Part shown: positions 1 through 9,964 of the stretch, piece after piece | How the letters are laid out: every line of letters begins with the position of its first letter | Position numbering within the stretch: position 1 is the first letter of the stretch | NCBI GenBank assembly: GCA_029961105.1 | Contig: JASBVO010000002.1 | Location: 248,001 to 312,000, forward strand | Direction: 5' to 3' | Length of the DNA stretch: 64,000 bases | Source of the DNA: Micrococcus sp. | GTDB taxonomy: Bacteria; Actinomycetota; Actinomycetes; Actinomycetales; Micrococcaceae | Program-made: the position numbers and the translations under genes | The notes under the pieces: model-generated | Databases searched by the model: none | Told to the model about the DNA's origin: nothing | What the model saw: the letters and a program-made list of their open reading frames with translations, nothing else

Positions 1-908
1 GTGTCCGGGTCATCGGAGTCGTACGGGACCTGCGCCGGTGTCCGTACGGCGTCGGACACCACCACGAACGGATTCGCCGCGAGCATCCAGTACGTCGCCC
101 GGGTGTCGTAGGTGGTCTGCGGGTGGAGCCGCCCGAAGCAGGCATCGGGCCCGTCAGCGGCGGCCTCGCCCTCCGCCTCGGTGTTCCACTGGGGGATGTT
201 CGCCGGGACCGTCGTCTGGGTCAGGGGCATGGTCAGCGCGAACGCCACGATCGTGCCGAGGGAGAACAGGGCCACCAGGAGGTAGGTGGCCACCACCGCG
301 AACAGGGTGCGGGCGGATATCGCGGACACGGCGGTGCCGATGGCGCAGACCACGCCCAGCTCAACCGCCACCATCACCACGAACACCACCAGGCCGGACA
401 CGTCGAGTCCTCCCAGGGTCATCGCCACCACGATGTACGGCAGCGCCGTGGCCAGGAAGGCCAGCGCGGCCGCCCAGGACGCCAGCCACTTGCCCGTCAG
501 CAACTGCCCCGGGGTCAACAGGGTCACCTGCATCACCGCGAGCGTTCCCCCGGCCCGGCTCCCGCTGATCGTGCTGGCCGACATCGCGGGGGCCACGAGC
601 AGTCCGAAGAGCAGCACGAAGCCGACGACGGCCTCGAACACATAGCGGCCCGCGCGCAGGCCGCTCGGCCCCTCGGCGGAGAGCACGTTGAAGCTGGCGA
701 AAGCACCCCAGGTCACCAGCCCGATGACCACGAACCAGACCGCCAGCATGATGTACCAGGCGCGCGAGCGCAGGTGCTGCTGCAGTTCCATCCGCACCAC
801 CGTGGACAGTGCCCGTCCCCAGCCCAGCCGCTCGACCCCGGCCGCGCCCGCGGCCCCGGAGCCGCCCCCGCCATCGACCTGCGTGGGCCCGTCGGCCGGC
901 GGCATCAC
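1..908 (-). CDS. ABC-2 type exporter permease, partial (C-terminus beyond left edge)
   Basis: Membrane subunit of an ABC exporter that pairs with the ATPase encoded just upstream. The reading frame is open to base 1, so the C-terminus is missing. Visible are a Gly/Ala-rich cytoplasmic N-terminus of about 40 residues, then strongly hydrophobic segments. The first lies around residues 50-70, followed by one near 95-110 and several more, separated by short loops such as ISGSRAGGT. This is the usual layout of the ABC-2 (CcmB/NatB-like) superfamily. The GTG at 906-908 overlaps the ATPase stop in a GTGA junction and an ATG follows immediately at 903-905; either could be the start. The substrate cannot be told from sequence. 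Confidence 0.8.
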   Translation of the reverse strand, partial: MMPPADGPTQVDGGGGSGAAGAAGVERLGWGRALSTVVRMELQQHLRSRAWYIMLAVWFVVIGLVTWGAFASFNVLSAEGPSGLRAGRYVFEAVVGFVLLFGLLVAPAMSASTISGSRAGGTLAVMQVTLLTPGQLLTGKWLASWAAALAFLATALPYIVVAMTLGGLDVSGLVVFVVMVAVELGVVCAIGTAVSAISARTLFAVVATYLLVALFSLGTIVAFALTMPLTQTTVPANIPQWNTEAEGEAAADGPDACFGRLHPQTTYDTRATYWMLAANPFVVVSDAVRTPAQVPYDSDDPD

Positions 909-1975
909 CGGTTCCCCCGCCTGCCCACGCGCCGGGACGCGCGTCCCGCACCGCCGGTCCGGCCGGCGTCGGGCGCGACGGGCGCGGCCGAGCGCATCCG
1001 GTCCAGCTCCAGGTAGGCCGTCTCCAGCCGGGACGCCTCCGGCGTGAAGGCGACCACGCGGACACCCGCCGCGACCAGGATGGACAGCAGGTCCGCAGCC
1101 TCGTCGGCCGAGGCCACCTCCACACTCACCGAGTCCTGGCGCCTGCCCGGCTGCTGCCGGTAGGCCACCGCGTAGCGTTCGAGCACCGGCAGCAGGGCCC
1201 GGACGTCCAGGGCGGTGAGGAGGTACCGGCCCCCGGCCGCACCGTCGCCGGCCAGGTCCTCGACCCCCACGGAACGCCCGTCGTGCATGAACACCGCCAG
1301 GTCCGCCATCTCGTCCAGCTCCGAGAGCACGTGCGAGGAGACGAGGATCGCCTTGCCGGCGGCGGCCATCTGCCGCAGGTCGTCCCGCAGCCGGATCCGG
1401 GATCCCGGGTCCAGTCCGGAGGCCGGCTCGTCCAGCAGCAGGACCTGGGGCTCGTGGACGACGGCCCGGGCCAGGGACAGCCGCTGCTGCTGGCCCCTGG
1501 AGAGCACCCGCGCCGGTTCGTCGGCGAGCGTGGACAGCTCCTGCCACTCCAGCAGCTGACCCGCCCGTGAGCGCGCGATGTCCCGGTCGAGCCCGTAGAG
1601 CCGGCCCATCATCTCGAGGATCTCCCGTGCGGTCAGCGCCTCCCAGACGCCGAGGGTGTCCGGCATCCAGCCCGTGTGGCGGCGGACCGCGGCCGGGTCC
1701 TGCACGGGGTCCACGCCCGCGATCCGCACGGAGCCGGCGTCGGGCCGCAGCAGGGAGGCCAGCACCATCATCAGCGTCGTCTTGCCCGATCCGTTGGGTC
1801 CCACCAGCGCCGTGATCGCGCCGGCCGGGGCCATCACGTCCACCCCCCGCAGGGCCCGCACCGGGCCGAAGCGGCGCGCGACGCCCGTGGCGGTGATGCC
1901 CGACGGCGGCGCGTCCGGGGGAAGGTCCAGCGCCGCCGGCGGCCCGGCCTCCTCGGTGCCACCCGGTGTGGTCAT
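905..1975 (-). CDS. ABC transporter ATP-binding protein (CcmA/NatA type)
   Basis: Cytoplasmic ATPase of 356 residues that drives the adjacent ABC-2 permease. It shows the Walker A motif GPNGSGKTT, a signature [14 protein letters not shown], Walker [14 protein letters not shown] and the switch histidine in [12 protein letters not shown]-terminal extension of about 120 residues follows, as in exporter ATPases of the CcmA/DrrA group. The ATG at 1973-1975 was preferred over an upstream in-frame start because the protein then begins shortly before the conserved domain. The 3' end overlaps the permease start by 4 bases, so the two are translationally coupled. Substrate unknown; this group exports drugs, lipids or sodium. 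Confidence 0.9.
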   Translation of the reverse strand: MTTPGGTEEAGPPAALDLPPDAPPSGITATGVARRFGPVRALRGVDVMAPAGAITALVGPNGSGKTTLMMVLASLLRPDAGSVRIAGVDPVQDPAAVRRHTGWMPDTLGVWEALTAREILEMMGRLYGLDRDIARSRAGQLLEWQELSTLADEPARVLSRGQQQRLSLARAVVHEPQVLLLDEPASGLDPGSRIRLRDDLRQMAAAGKAILVSSHVLSELDEMADLAVFMHDGRSVGVEDLAGDGAAGGRYLLTALDVRALLPVLERYAVAYRQQPGRRQDSVSVEVASADEAADLLSILVAAGVRVVAFTPEASRLETAYLELDRMRSAAPVAPDAGRTGGAGRASRRVGRRGNR

Positions 1976-2192
1976 GGCACCATCGTCCGGTACCGGCGGT
2001 CCGGCGGCAAGGACGCGGAGCGGGCCGCCCGAGGCGCCTCGTACCGGGTCACGCCTCCGGCGGTTCGGCACCGGGCCAGTGCCCTGCTGGTTCGTTCATG
2101 GGCGGGACCGCGGGGCCCTGCGCCCGTACACTAGGGCGCAGTCAACCGAACGCCCGCACCCGGTGCGGGCTCCATCCCACCCAAGGAAGCGC

Positions 2193-3479
<1,287 letters not shown>

Positions 3480-3547
3480 GCAGGCCTTCCGCTGCCGCAA
3501 GGCACTGAGGACAGCCACGGAGGACAGCGGGGCAGCAGCCCGGCAGT

Positions 3548-3589
3548 CGGCAGAGCCCCGGACCGAGAGATCGGTCCGGGGCTCTGCCG
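3548..3589. terminator. Bidirectional hairpin terminator between lysC and the subtilase
   Basis: A perfect 19-bp stem (3548-3566 with 3571-3589) closed by a GAGA tetraloop lies between two convergent genes. It can end transcription from both sides. No long T-run follows, as is common in high-GC actinobacteria. Confidence 0.85.
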
Positions 3590-3610
3590 CTTCGGCGGTT
3601 CAGTGAGGGA

Positions 3611-6600
3611 TCACCGCTCCCTCACCAGGTCGGACAGCGGGGCCTTCGCGACGTCCTCCGGGGTCAGGACGATGCCGGCCGAATCCGTCACCGTGGCCTT
3701 CCCGTCGCCCCCCACGGTCACCACCACGGAGGTCGTGGCCCCGGGGGCCCAGGTGATGAGGCCGTGCCAGGCGCCCGGGGCCAGCCCGGACCAGGAGGCG
3801 GTCACCGTGGTGTCCTCTCCCTGCGTCAGCTCCACCGGGTCCGGCGAGAGGGTGAGGTTGCCGGCGTCCCCATGGGTCTTCACCGTACTCAGCGTGGCGG
3901 GGGTGGAGGCCCCGCCCGGGGAGGAGTACAGGTTCGAGACCACGAAGTAGTTGCCCGGGGCCGGATCGCTGAGCGTCAGCCGCTCCGAGGCCGAGGCGGT
4001 GGCCACCGGCAGGGCCCGCCCGTCCGGGGTGAACACGAACATGTCCCAGTCGGCGGCCTCGTCACCGGACTGCAGGTGCCAGCTGACGGAGGTGGTGCCC
4101 AGCTCGACCGTGGTCACGGACAGCTGGTTGGAGTCGTTGGTACCGCCCCAGAACGGACCCGGCACCTTGGCGAAGACCTGTTCGGCGGCCTTGCCCAGGC
4201 CCAGGACCGTGGGATCCACGGTTCCGGTGACGCCCCCGTGGAGCGTGATGTCCGCCGATCCCTCGGGGCCGGTGCCCTCGATCGCCGACTCGGCGGCGAC
4301 GTCCACTGCCCGCAGGGTCACCGGAGAGGTGACGTCCGCTGAGTGCCTCTTGCCCCCGGCCCAGGTCAGCGAGCCGTGCTGCCACGCGTTCGCCGCCGCG
4401 CCGTCCCGGGTGAAGGTGATCTCAACCGTGGCCGACTGGCCCTTCTCCAGGTTCAGCGTCGCCGGGGACGCGGTCGTGCTGAACCCGGGGACCTCGGCGG
4501 AGAATGACCAGCGGCCGTCCTCCAGTGCCGTCACGGTCCGCGTGACGGTGGCCGAGCCGGCCACGTCGGAGACGGCGAAGGACGGGACGTTGACGTCGCG
4601 GGCCGCGATCTCGCCGGCCAGGAACCGGTTCCAGTGCGCGTCGTCGGAGTCGTAGACCAGTCCAGGGGCGGCCATCGCCTCCGGGTCGGCGGAACCGGCA
4701 CCGGTGGCGAAGTTGTCCCTGTTGACGGAACCATCGGCGTTGTACACGTCCGTCGTGGTCGTCATCATGGCCGACTTGACCGTCATCGGGGACCAGTCCG
4801 GGTACTTGCCGAGCATCAGAGCGGCCATGCCGGCCAGGTTCGGTGCCGCCATGGAGGTCCCGGACATCAGGGCGTACTCATTGCCGTTGTAGTCCGGGTC
4901 CAGCGGGGAGACCCCGGCGATGACGTTGACGCCCGGGGCGGCGATGTCCGGCTTCAGCAGGTCGGAGTTGACCGCATTGGACGGACCGCGGGAGGAGAAC
5001 CCGGCGATCTGCGGGACCGGCGGGGCCGGAAGCCCGGTGGTGTCACCGGGGACCAGGGTGGCCTGCAGGTCCGTGGTGGCCACGAGCTGGCGGACGGACT
5101 CGTCCGAGGTGTGCACGGTCGGCACGGAGTGCAGGTCGGCGTCCTCGGAACCCCCGCCGACGTTGACGAGGATCATGCCCACCCCGCCGGCCTCGGCCAC
5201 GGCCTTGGACTTGTCCACGCGCGGCGTGACGCCACGGTCACACAGCACGATCTTGCCGGAGGCCGCTGCCGGGTCCAGGGCGCCCACGGCGCAGAGCCGG
5301 GCGTCCTCGGCCGCGGCGCCGGCCTTCGCGACCTCGGTCGAGAGCACGACGTCGGCCGGGCCGACCCCCTCCACCATCGAGGACACGCCGCGGACCTTGG
5401 TGCCGTCCTCGAATTCCACGGTGCCGGTCAGTTCGTTGGAGAAGGTCTCGGCGGCCACGGAGGTCAGCCACGGGGCGGAGTGGTTGACCGTGTTCGCCTC
5501 AGGCCCGGAGTTGCCGGCGGAGGCCGAGACGAAGATGCCCGCCGCGGCGGCGGACTTGAAGGCCAGCGCCACCGGGTCCACCACGGAGGTGTTGCTGCCG
5601 GAGATGGAGTAGTTCAGCACGTCCACGTTGTCCACGACCGCCTGCTCGATCGCCTGCACGGAGGCCGAGGAGTAGCAGCCGCCGGTGTCCGGGTCGGTGT
5701 CCTCCCAGCAGATCTTGTAGACGGACACCTTCGCCTCCGGCGCCACGCCGGAGCCCTCACCGTAGTCGCCACCGGCCATGACCTGGTCCACGCCGTCGTT
5801 GCCCGCGGCGGTGGTGGCGGTGTGGGTGCCGTGCGAGACGATGTCGATCGGGGACAGCCGCTCATTGGGGTCACGCTTGTCGGCGGGGACGTAGCGCTCG
5901 AAGTCCTCGGAGTAGTACCGCGCCGAGAGCACCTTGGAGTTGCACTCATCGCCGGTGAAGTCCTGGCCGGGCTCGCACGCGCCCTGGAAGGTGGTGCCGT
6001 CGGACTTGAGCATGGCGATCCCGCCGTCGGCGGTCAGGTAGGGCTCGCCGACCGTCGGCTTGCTGTCGGCCGGCAGCCGCTTGACCGGCTCGCCCGCGAG
6101 CATGTCCTGGTCCGGGAAGTAACCGGTGTCGATCACTCCGACCACCACGCCCTTGCCGGCGTTCTCCACCCCCTTGTAGGTGTTCTTCCAGGTCCCCTTC
6201 TTGCCCGGCAGGCCGAGGAACTCCACGGAGGAGTAGTCCGGGGCCGCCTGCGTGTTCTCGGCGACGCCGAGCACGTCCGGATGACGCGACAGGTCCAGGG
6301 CCTGTTCGGCGGTCAGGTCCGCCGTGAAGGCGTTCAACGCCACGGAGAAGGACTGGTCGACCTCGATGTCCTCGGCCGCCGCGACCTTCTCCTGCTTGCC
6401 CGCCAGGAACTGCTCGTACTTGCGCACGTGGGCCGAGTTCGGGTTGAACCTGCCCTTGGGGGCCGCCGTCGGGGCCAGCCCCGCTTCGCCGCCCGTGTAG
6501 GTGAGGGCGGGGTCGTCCTTGAGGACGACGAAGTACTTGCCGTCCTTGTACTGCTGCACGCCGGACTGCAGCACGGAGTCCACCGAGCCGGCGTCGATCC

Positions 6601-6712
6601 CGGCCTCGGGTGCGGCCTGGGCGCCCGGGAGCAGGAACGAGCCTGCCACGAGGGGCAATCCGGCCACGAGGGCCGTCAGCGAGCGGCGACGGCCTCTGGA
6701 TTTCTCTGACAT
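3611..6712 (-). CDS. Secreted S8 family serine protease (subtilase) with PA domain
   Basis: Extracellular subtilisin-like protease of 1033 residues. It has a signal peptide with an Arg-rich start, a hydrophobic core and a probable cut after PGAQA near residue 33. An inhibitor-I9 propeptide follows (about 55-160) and then the S8 catalytic domain. The triad is Asp195 in VIDTGYF, His294 in SHGTHTA and Ser620 in SGTSMAAP. A protease-associated insert lies at about 440-560 between His and Ser. The remaining 350 residues are beta-rich (fibronectin/prepeptidase-like) and there is no LPXTG anchor, so the enzyme is probably released. The ATG is preceded by GGAAGG. It is monocistronic and convergent with lysC. 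Likely role: protein degradation for nutrition. Confidence 0.93.
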   Translation of the reverse strand: MSEKSRGRRRSLTALVAGLPLVAGSFLLPGAQAAPEAGIDAGSVDSVLQSGVQQYKDGKYFVVLKDDPALTYTGGEAGLAPTAAPKGRFNPNSAHVRKYEQFLAGKQEKVAAAEDIEVDQSFSVALNAFTADLTAEQALDLSRHPDVLGVAENTQAAPDYSSVEFLGLPGKKGTWKNTYKGVENAGKGVVVGVIDTGYFPDQDMLAGEPVKRLPADSKPTVGEPYLTADGGIAMLKSDGTTFQGACEPGQDFTGDECNSKVLSARYYSEDFERYVPADKRDPNERLSPIDIVSHGTHTATTAAGNDGVDQVMAGGDYGEGSGVAPEAKVSVYKICWEDTDPDTGGCYSSASVQAIEQAVVDNVDVLNYSISGSNTSVVDPVALAFKSAAAAGIFVSASAGNSGPEANTVNHSAPWLTSVAAETFSNELTGTVEFEDGTKVRGVSSMVEGVGPADVVLSTEVAKAGAAAEDARLCAVGALDPAAASGKIVLCDRGVTPRVDKSKAVAEAGGVGMILVNVGGGSEDADLHSVPTVHTSDESVRQLVATTDLQATLVPGDTTGLPAPPVPQIAGFSSRGPSNAVNSDLLKPDIAAPGVNVIAGVSPLDPDYNGNEYALMSGTSMAAPNLAGMAALMLGKYPDWSPMTVKSAMMTTTTDVYNADGSVNRDNFATGAGSADPEAMAAPGLVYDSDDAHWNRFLAGEIAARDVNVPSFAVSDVAGSATVTRTVTALEDGRWSFSAEVPGFSTTASPATLNLEKGQSATVEITFTRDGAAANAWQHGSLTWAGGKRHSADVTSPVTLRAVDVAAESAIEGTGPEGSADITLHGGVTGTVDPTVLGLGKAAEQVFAKVPGPFWGGTNDSNQLSVTTVELGTTSVSWHLQSGDEAADWDMFVFTPDGRALPVATASASERLTLSDPAPGNYFVVSNLYSSPGGASTPATLSTVKTHGDAGNLTLSPDPVELTQGEDTTVTASWSGLAPGAWHGLITWAPGATTSVVVTVGGDGKATVTDSAGIVLTPEDVAKAPLSDLVRER

Positions 6713-6986
6713 TTAACTTGGCCTTCCTCACCAAGGTGCGAACCGGGCACGATCGTGCCCGGCGGGGTCCTGTCGCCGGAATGGGCCCGCGCCGGGAGAC
6801 GGGCACGAAGCCCCGCGGCGCAGGGGGAGACGGTGGGCGATGCCGGCCACAGGTGGGGATGAGCGAACAGTACCCGAGGCCGAGGACGCGCGGAAGGTTT
6901 GAAAGACATCTTTTACAGGCAGCGGCGCGCTCCGTGGCGCCGGTCAGCCCGGGCCCGGCCGGGGGGGGGCCGACTACGCTGGATGG

Positions 6987-8021
6987 GTGCCCCCTTCCCG
7001 AACCGATGGTGCGACCGTGCTGCCCCCGGGTCAGTGGCGGTCCCGCGCGGAGTCCCACCGGCAGCGGATCAGCGCCTACACCGCTCCGCTGAGGGACCTG
7101 CACTCGACGGGGATCCGGCACCCGGTCCACGACTTCCTCTTCTCCTACTACTCGCTCACTCCCGGCGCCCTCGAACGCTGGCACCCGGGGGCCGGCGTCG
7201 TGCTCGCCGCGGATCCCGACGGCGGCGGGAGCCGGGGTGGGAACAGGCCGCCCGGGGACGGCCGGGCACCGGACGTCCCACCACACCCTGTTCCCGGGGA
7301 CACCCCCACGGACGGTTCCCCCGGCTGGCGCTTCTACGCCTGGGTCGGTCCGCGCACCGGGCTGCCCGCCGGCGGCTGGACGGTGGACGTGGCGGCCTTC
7401 CTCGCCCGGCGCGGGTCGATGGTCGGGTTCGCCCGCCGGCTCCTCGGCGCCACCGTGCAGCGGCCCGCGCGGCTGTCCTGTTTCGGCCTGCACGAGTGGG
7501 CCATGGCCTACCGCTCGGAGGTCCACGGCGTGCGGCACTCCACGGTCCCCCTGCGGCTCGGCGCCGAGGGGACCGACGAGGTCGTGGAGCAGAACCGGAT
7601 CACCTGCACGCACTTCGACGCCTTCCGCTTCTACGCCCCGGAGGCGGTTCCGCTGAACGAGCTGCAGCCCACGCGGGCCACGCAGGTCGAGCTGGAGCAA
7701 CCCGGCTGCCTGCACGCGAACATGGACCTCTACAAGTGGGCCTACAAGTTGCTGCCCGCGGTCGGCTCGGACCTGGTGGCCGACTGCTTCGAGCTGGCCT
7801 GGCGGATCCGGACCATGGACATGCGCGCCTCCCCCTACGACCTCGCCGACTGGGGCCTGGAACCGATCCGGATCGAGACGCCGTCAGGACGCGCCGAGTA
7901 CGTGCGGCACCAGCGCGCCTTCGCCGAGGAGGCCAATGTCCTCCGCCGGCGCCTGCTGGGCGTGCTGGAGTCCCTGGACGCCCCTGCACCCGTGGACGGT
8001 CAGTCGACGTCGCCGTCGTAA
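6987..8021 (+). CDS. 3-methyladenine DNA glycosylase-like protein (actinobacterial conserved family)
   Basis: A 344-residue cytoplasmic protein that matches an actinobacterial family usually labelled 3-methyladenine DNA glycosylase. I know of no solid biochemical proof for that label. The recognisable part begins at residue 11 with VLPPGQW and includes HPVHDFLFSYYS and ALERWHPGAGV. Further along are a conserved FGLHEWAMAY segment and a C-terminal stretch with MDLYKWAYK and MRASPYDL. The start is uncertain: GTG at 6987 gives the full length, while GTG at 7017 fits family members better. A run of nine G (6961-6969) lies just upstream. The last 22 bases overlap the convergent YchJ-like gene. Confidence 0.75.
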   Translation: MPPSRTDGATVLPPGQWRSRAESHRQRISAYTAPLRDLHSTGIRHPVHDFLFSYYSLTPGALERWHPGAGVVLAADPDGGGSRGGNRPPGDGRAPDVPPHPVPGDTPTDGSPGWRFYAWVGPRTGLPAGGWTVDVAAFLARRGSMVGFARRLLGATVQRPARLSCFGLHEWAMAYRSEVHGVRHSTVPLRLGAEGTDEVVEQNRITCTHFDAFRFYAPEAVPLNELQPTRATQVELEQPGCLHANMDLYKWAYKLLPAVGSDLVADCFELAWRIRTMDMRASPYDLADWGLEPIRIETPSGRAEYVRHQRAFAEEANVLRRRLLGVLESLDAPAPVDGQSTSPS

Positions 8022-8467
8022 TAGAACCAGGTGCCCTCGCGGCGCACGAACCGCGAGGTCTCCTGCTGCGTGCGCCGGCCGGCAGGAGTCCGGAAGTGCG
8101 CGGTGAAGCGCACGGTGCCCGTGTGGTCGAAGGGCCCGCCATCGGCCACCTGTTCCACGTCGAGGCGGAGCCAGTCCAGGTCCTCGTCCGGCCCGGCCCC
8201 CGGGGCGTCCAGCGCCAAGGACGACGGCCGGGTCTCCGGCGCCCAGGTCGCCAGCAGGTACCGCTCGGCCTCGGCGAACTCGCCGGTGGAGGCCAGCGCG
8301 AAGGCCGAGTAGCGCGAGCGCATCAGCGCCTCGGCCGTAGGCGCCGTCAGGACGCCGTGGGCGGTGAACCTGCCGTGGAAGCGGCCACAGCAGGACCCGT
8401 AGACCTCACCGCTGCCGCACGGGCAGCGGCGCACGGCCAGTTCCGCCGTCTCAGCGGCCATCGTCAT
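8000..8467 (-). CDS. YchJ/SEC-C family zinc-binding protein (UPF0225)
   Basis: A 155-residue protein of the YchJ (UPF0225) family. It begins with a SEC-C-type metal-binding motif, CPCGSGEVYGSCCGRFH, with the four ligands C-x-C...C-C/H typical of zinc. The conserved MRSRYSAFA segment follows, then an NTF2-like beta domain that ends ETSRFVRREGTWFYYDGDVD. No precise biochemical role is established for the family; the zinc knuckle resembles the SecA C-terminal tail. ATG at 8467 or 8461 are both possible. It overlaps the upstream small membrane-protein gene by 11-17 bases and the convergent gene by 22 bases. Confidence 0.88.
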   Translation of the reverse strand: MTMAAETAELAVRRCPCGSGEVYGSCCGRFHGRFTAHGVLTAPTAEALMRSRYSAFALASTGEFAEAERYLLATWAPETRPSSLALDAPGAGPDEDLDWLRLDVEQVADGGPFDHTGTVRFTAHFRTPAGRRTQQETSRFVRREGTWFYYDGDVD

Positions 8468-8711
8468 CCACGGTGGCCCTGACCGCTGTCTGCCCCGAGG
8501 GGGCGGACCCGGCGGCGGTGATCCGCTCCCCCGGACCCGCCTTCGCCTTCAGCTGCCGCACCGCTGCCCGCGATCTCCGCACGGAGCGGGTGATCGCGAC
8601 GCCGGCGGCCACCAGCGCGGCGACCATGGCGGCCGGCAGCACCGACACCCCGTCGGCCCCGGTCATGCGTGCGTTCCCGCTGCTGCGCCCGCGCGCGTTC
8701 CTCTGACCCAT
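8451..8711 (-). CDS. Small single-pass membrane protein, unknown function
   Basis: An 86-residue hypothetical protein starting at ATG 8711 (MGQRNARGR). It has a basic N-terminus and one hydrophobic segment, VLPAAMVAALVAAGVAI, around residues 26-42, followed by an Arg-rich stretch. The tail is Ala/Gly-rich. The longer open frame upstream has an unlikely Pro/Arg-rich N-terminus and was trimmed. The stop overlaps the start of the YchJ-like gene, so the pair may be co-transcribed. I do not recognise a family. Confidence 0.5.
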   Translation of the reverse strand: MGQRNARGRSSGNARMTGADGVSVLPAAMVAALVAAGVAITRSVRRSRAAVRQLKAKAGPGERITAAGSAPSGQTAVRATVDDDGR

Positions 8712-8879
8712 GGACCCAGCGTAGGCCGGGGCGCGGCCGGCCGGAACAGGGAGATCCCCGGGGCGGTGGCGACGGCTTCCCCCGGGGTGCCACGTCACCC
8801 TTCGCCCCCTCCGGGCGGCCTGCGCCGGACCGGACTAGAATGGGGCGAGCCCCCACGCTGACCCCTTGGAGATTTCCCC

Positions 8880-9173
8880 ATGCCCACAATCGTCGTCGAC
8901 GTCATGCCCAAGCCCGAGATCCTTGACCCGCAGGGCAAGGCCATTGCCGGCGCCCTCCCCCGACTGGGCTTCACCGGCTTCGCCGCGGTCCGCCAGGGCA
9001 AGCGCTTCGAACTGACGGTGGACGGCGAGGTCACCGAAGAGGTCCTGGCCCACGCCCGCGAGGCCGCCGAGCAGCTGCTGTCCAACCCGGTGATCGAGGA
9101 CGTCGTGAACGTCGAGGTCCTGCCCGAGGCGGCTCCCGCGCCGGAGGCCCTGGTGGAGGGCCGGAACGCCTGA
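8880..9173 (+). CDS. purS: Phosphoribosylformylglycinamidine synthase subunit PurS
   Basis: Small 97-residue subunit of the three-part FGAM synthase of de novo purine synthesis. It bridges the glutaminase PurQ and the synthetase PurL. The sequence shows the family pattern [17 protein letters not shown] and the conserved [17 protein letters not shown] with the ferredoxin-like fold periodicity. A GGAGA site precedes the ATG at a normal distance. The stop overlaps the purQ start by one base (TGATG), giving translational coupling within purS-purQ-purL. Confidence 0.95.
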   Translation: MPTIVVDVMPKPEILDPQGKAIAGALPRLGFTGFAAVRQGKRFELTVDGEVTEEVLAHAREAAEQLLSNPVIEDVVNVEVLPEAAPAPEALVEGRNA

Positions 9174-9964
9174 TGAGCACGGAACTGCCCCTCATCGGTG
9201 ACTTCTCCACGGCCGGACCCGTCCTCACCGGGGCGCGCGTCGGCGTCGTGACCTTCCCCGGCACCCTGGACGACCGGGACGCGGCCCGCGCGGTGCGCCT
9301 GGCCGGCGGCGAGCCGGTGGCGCTGTGGCATGCCGAGCCCGACGGCGGCGCGGCCCTGTCCTCGCTCGACGCGGTCATCCTGCCCGGCGGCTTCTCCTAC
9401 GGCGACTACCTGCGAGCCGGGGCGATCGCCCGCTTCGCCCCGCTGATGGAGGCGATCATCTCCGCCGCCGGGGGCCGGGACGGCTCCAGCGCCGGGCTGC
9501 CGGTCCTGGGCATCTGCAACGGCTTCCAGATGCTCACCGAGGCGCACCTGCTGCCGGGGTCGATGATCAAGAACGACCACCTGAAGTTCATCTGCCGCGA
9601 CCAGGGGCTGCGCGTGGAGAACAACGCCACGGCCTGGACCCGCGCCTACAGCGCCGGCGCGGAGATCGTCGTGCCGCTGAAGAACCAGGACGGCCAGTAC
9701 GTGGCCGACGAGCGCACCCTGGACGAGCTCGAGGGCGAGGGCCGGGTGGTGTTCCGCTACACCGGCTGGAACCCGAACGGATCGCGCCGGGACATCGCCG
9801 GCATCTCGAACGCCGCCGGCAACGTGGTGGGCCTGATGCCCCACCCCGAGCACGCGGTGGAGGCCGGGTTCGGCCCCGACTCGGGACACGGCATGCGCAT
9901 GGGCACCGACGGACTGGGGGTCTTCACCTCCGTGCTGGCCTCGATCGCAGGAGAGACGAAGTGA
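9173..9964 (+). CDS. purQ: Phosphoribosylformylglycinamidine synthase subunit PurQ (glutaminase)
   Basis: Class I glutamine amidotransferase of 263 residues that supplies ammonia to PurL for conversion of FGAR to FGAM. The nucleophile Cys115 lies in GICNGFQML and the His/Glu pair in [10 protein letters not shown]. The conserved [19 protein letters not shown] is present. The protein is about 20 residues longer than the usual PurQ at the N-terminus, before GVVTFPGT. The stop overlaps the purL GTG start (GTGA). Confidence 0.96.
   Translation: MSTELPLIGDFSTAGPVLTGARVGVVTFPGTLDDRDAARAVRLAGGEPVALWHAEPDGGAALSSLDAVILPGGFSYGDYLRAGAIARFAPLMEAIISAAGGRDGSSAGLPVLGICNGFQMLTEAHLLPGSMIKNDHLKFICRDQGLRVENNATAWTRAYSAGAEIVVPLKNQDGQYVADERTLDELEGEGRVVFRYTGWNPNGSRRDIAGISNAAGNVVGLMPHPEHAVEAGFGPDSGHGMRMGTDGLGVFTSVLASIAGETK

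Noticed and set aside
1656-2192. N-terminal extension of lysC from an upstream start
   Set aside because: The extension is antisense to the ABC ATPase gene, and the ATG at 2193 has a good ribosome site and the family N-terminus.
4634-6709. 691-codon plus-strand open frame opposite the subtilase
   Set aside because: No domains and shadow-type composition; the subtilase triad and signal peptide on the minus strand are conclusive.
6961-6969. Run of nine G upstream of the glycosylase-like gene as a phase-variation tract
   Set aside because: It lies outside the coding frame and such runs are common in this composition; no evidence of a switch.
8000-8021. 22-base overlap of convergent genes as a sign of a frameshift
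   Set aside because: Both protein C-termini look natural, and short convergent overlaps are common in compact genomes.
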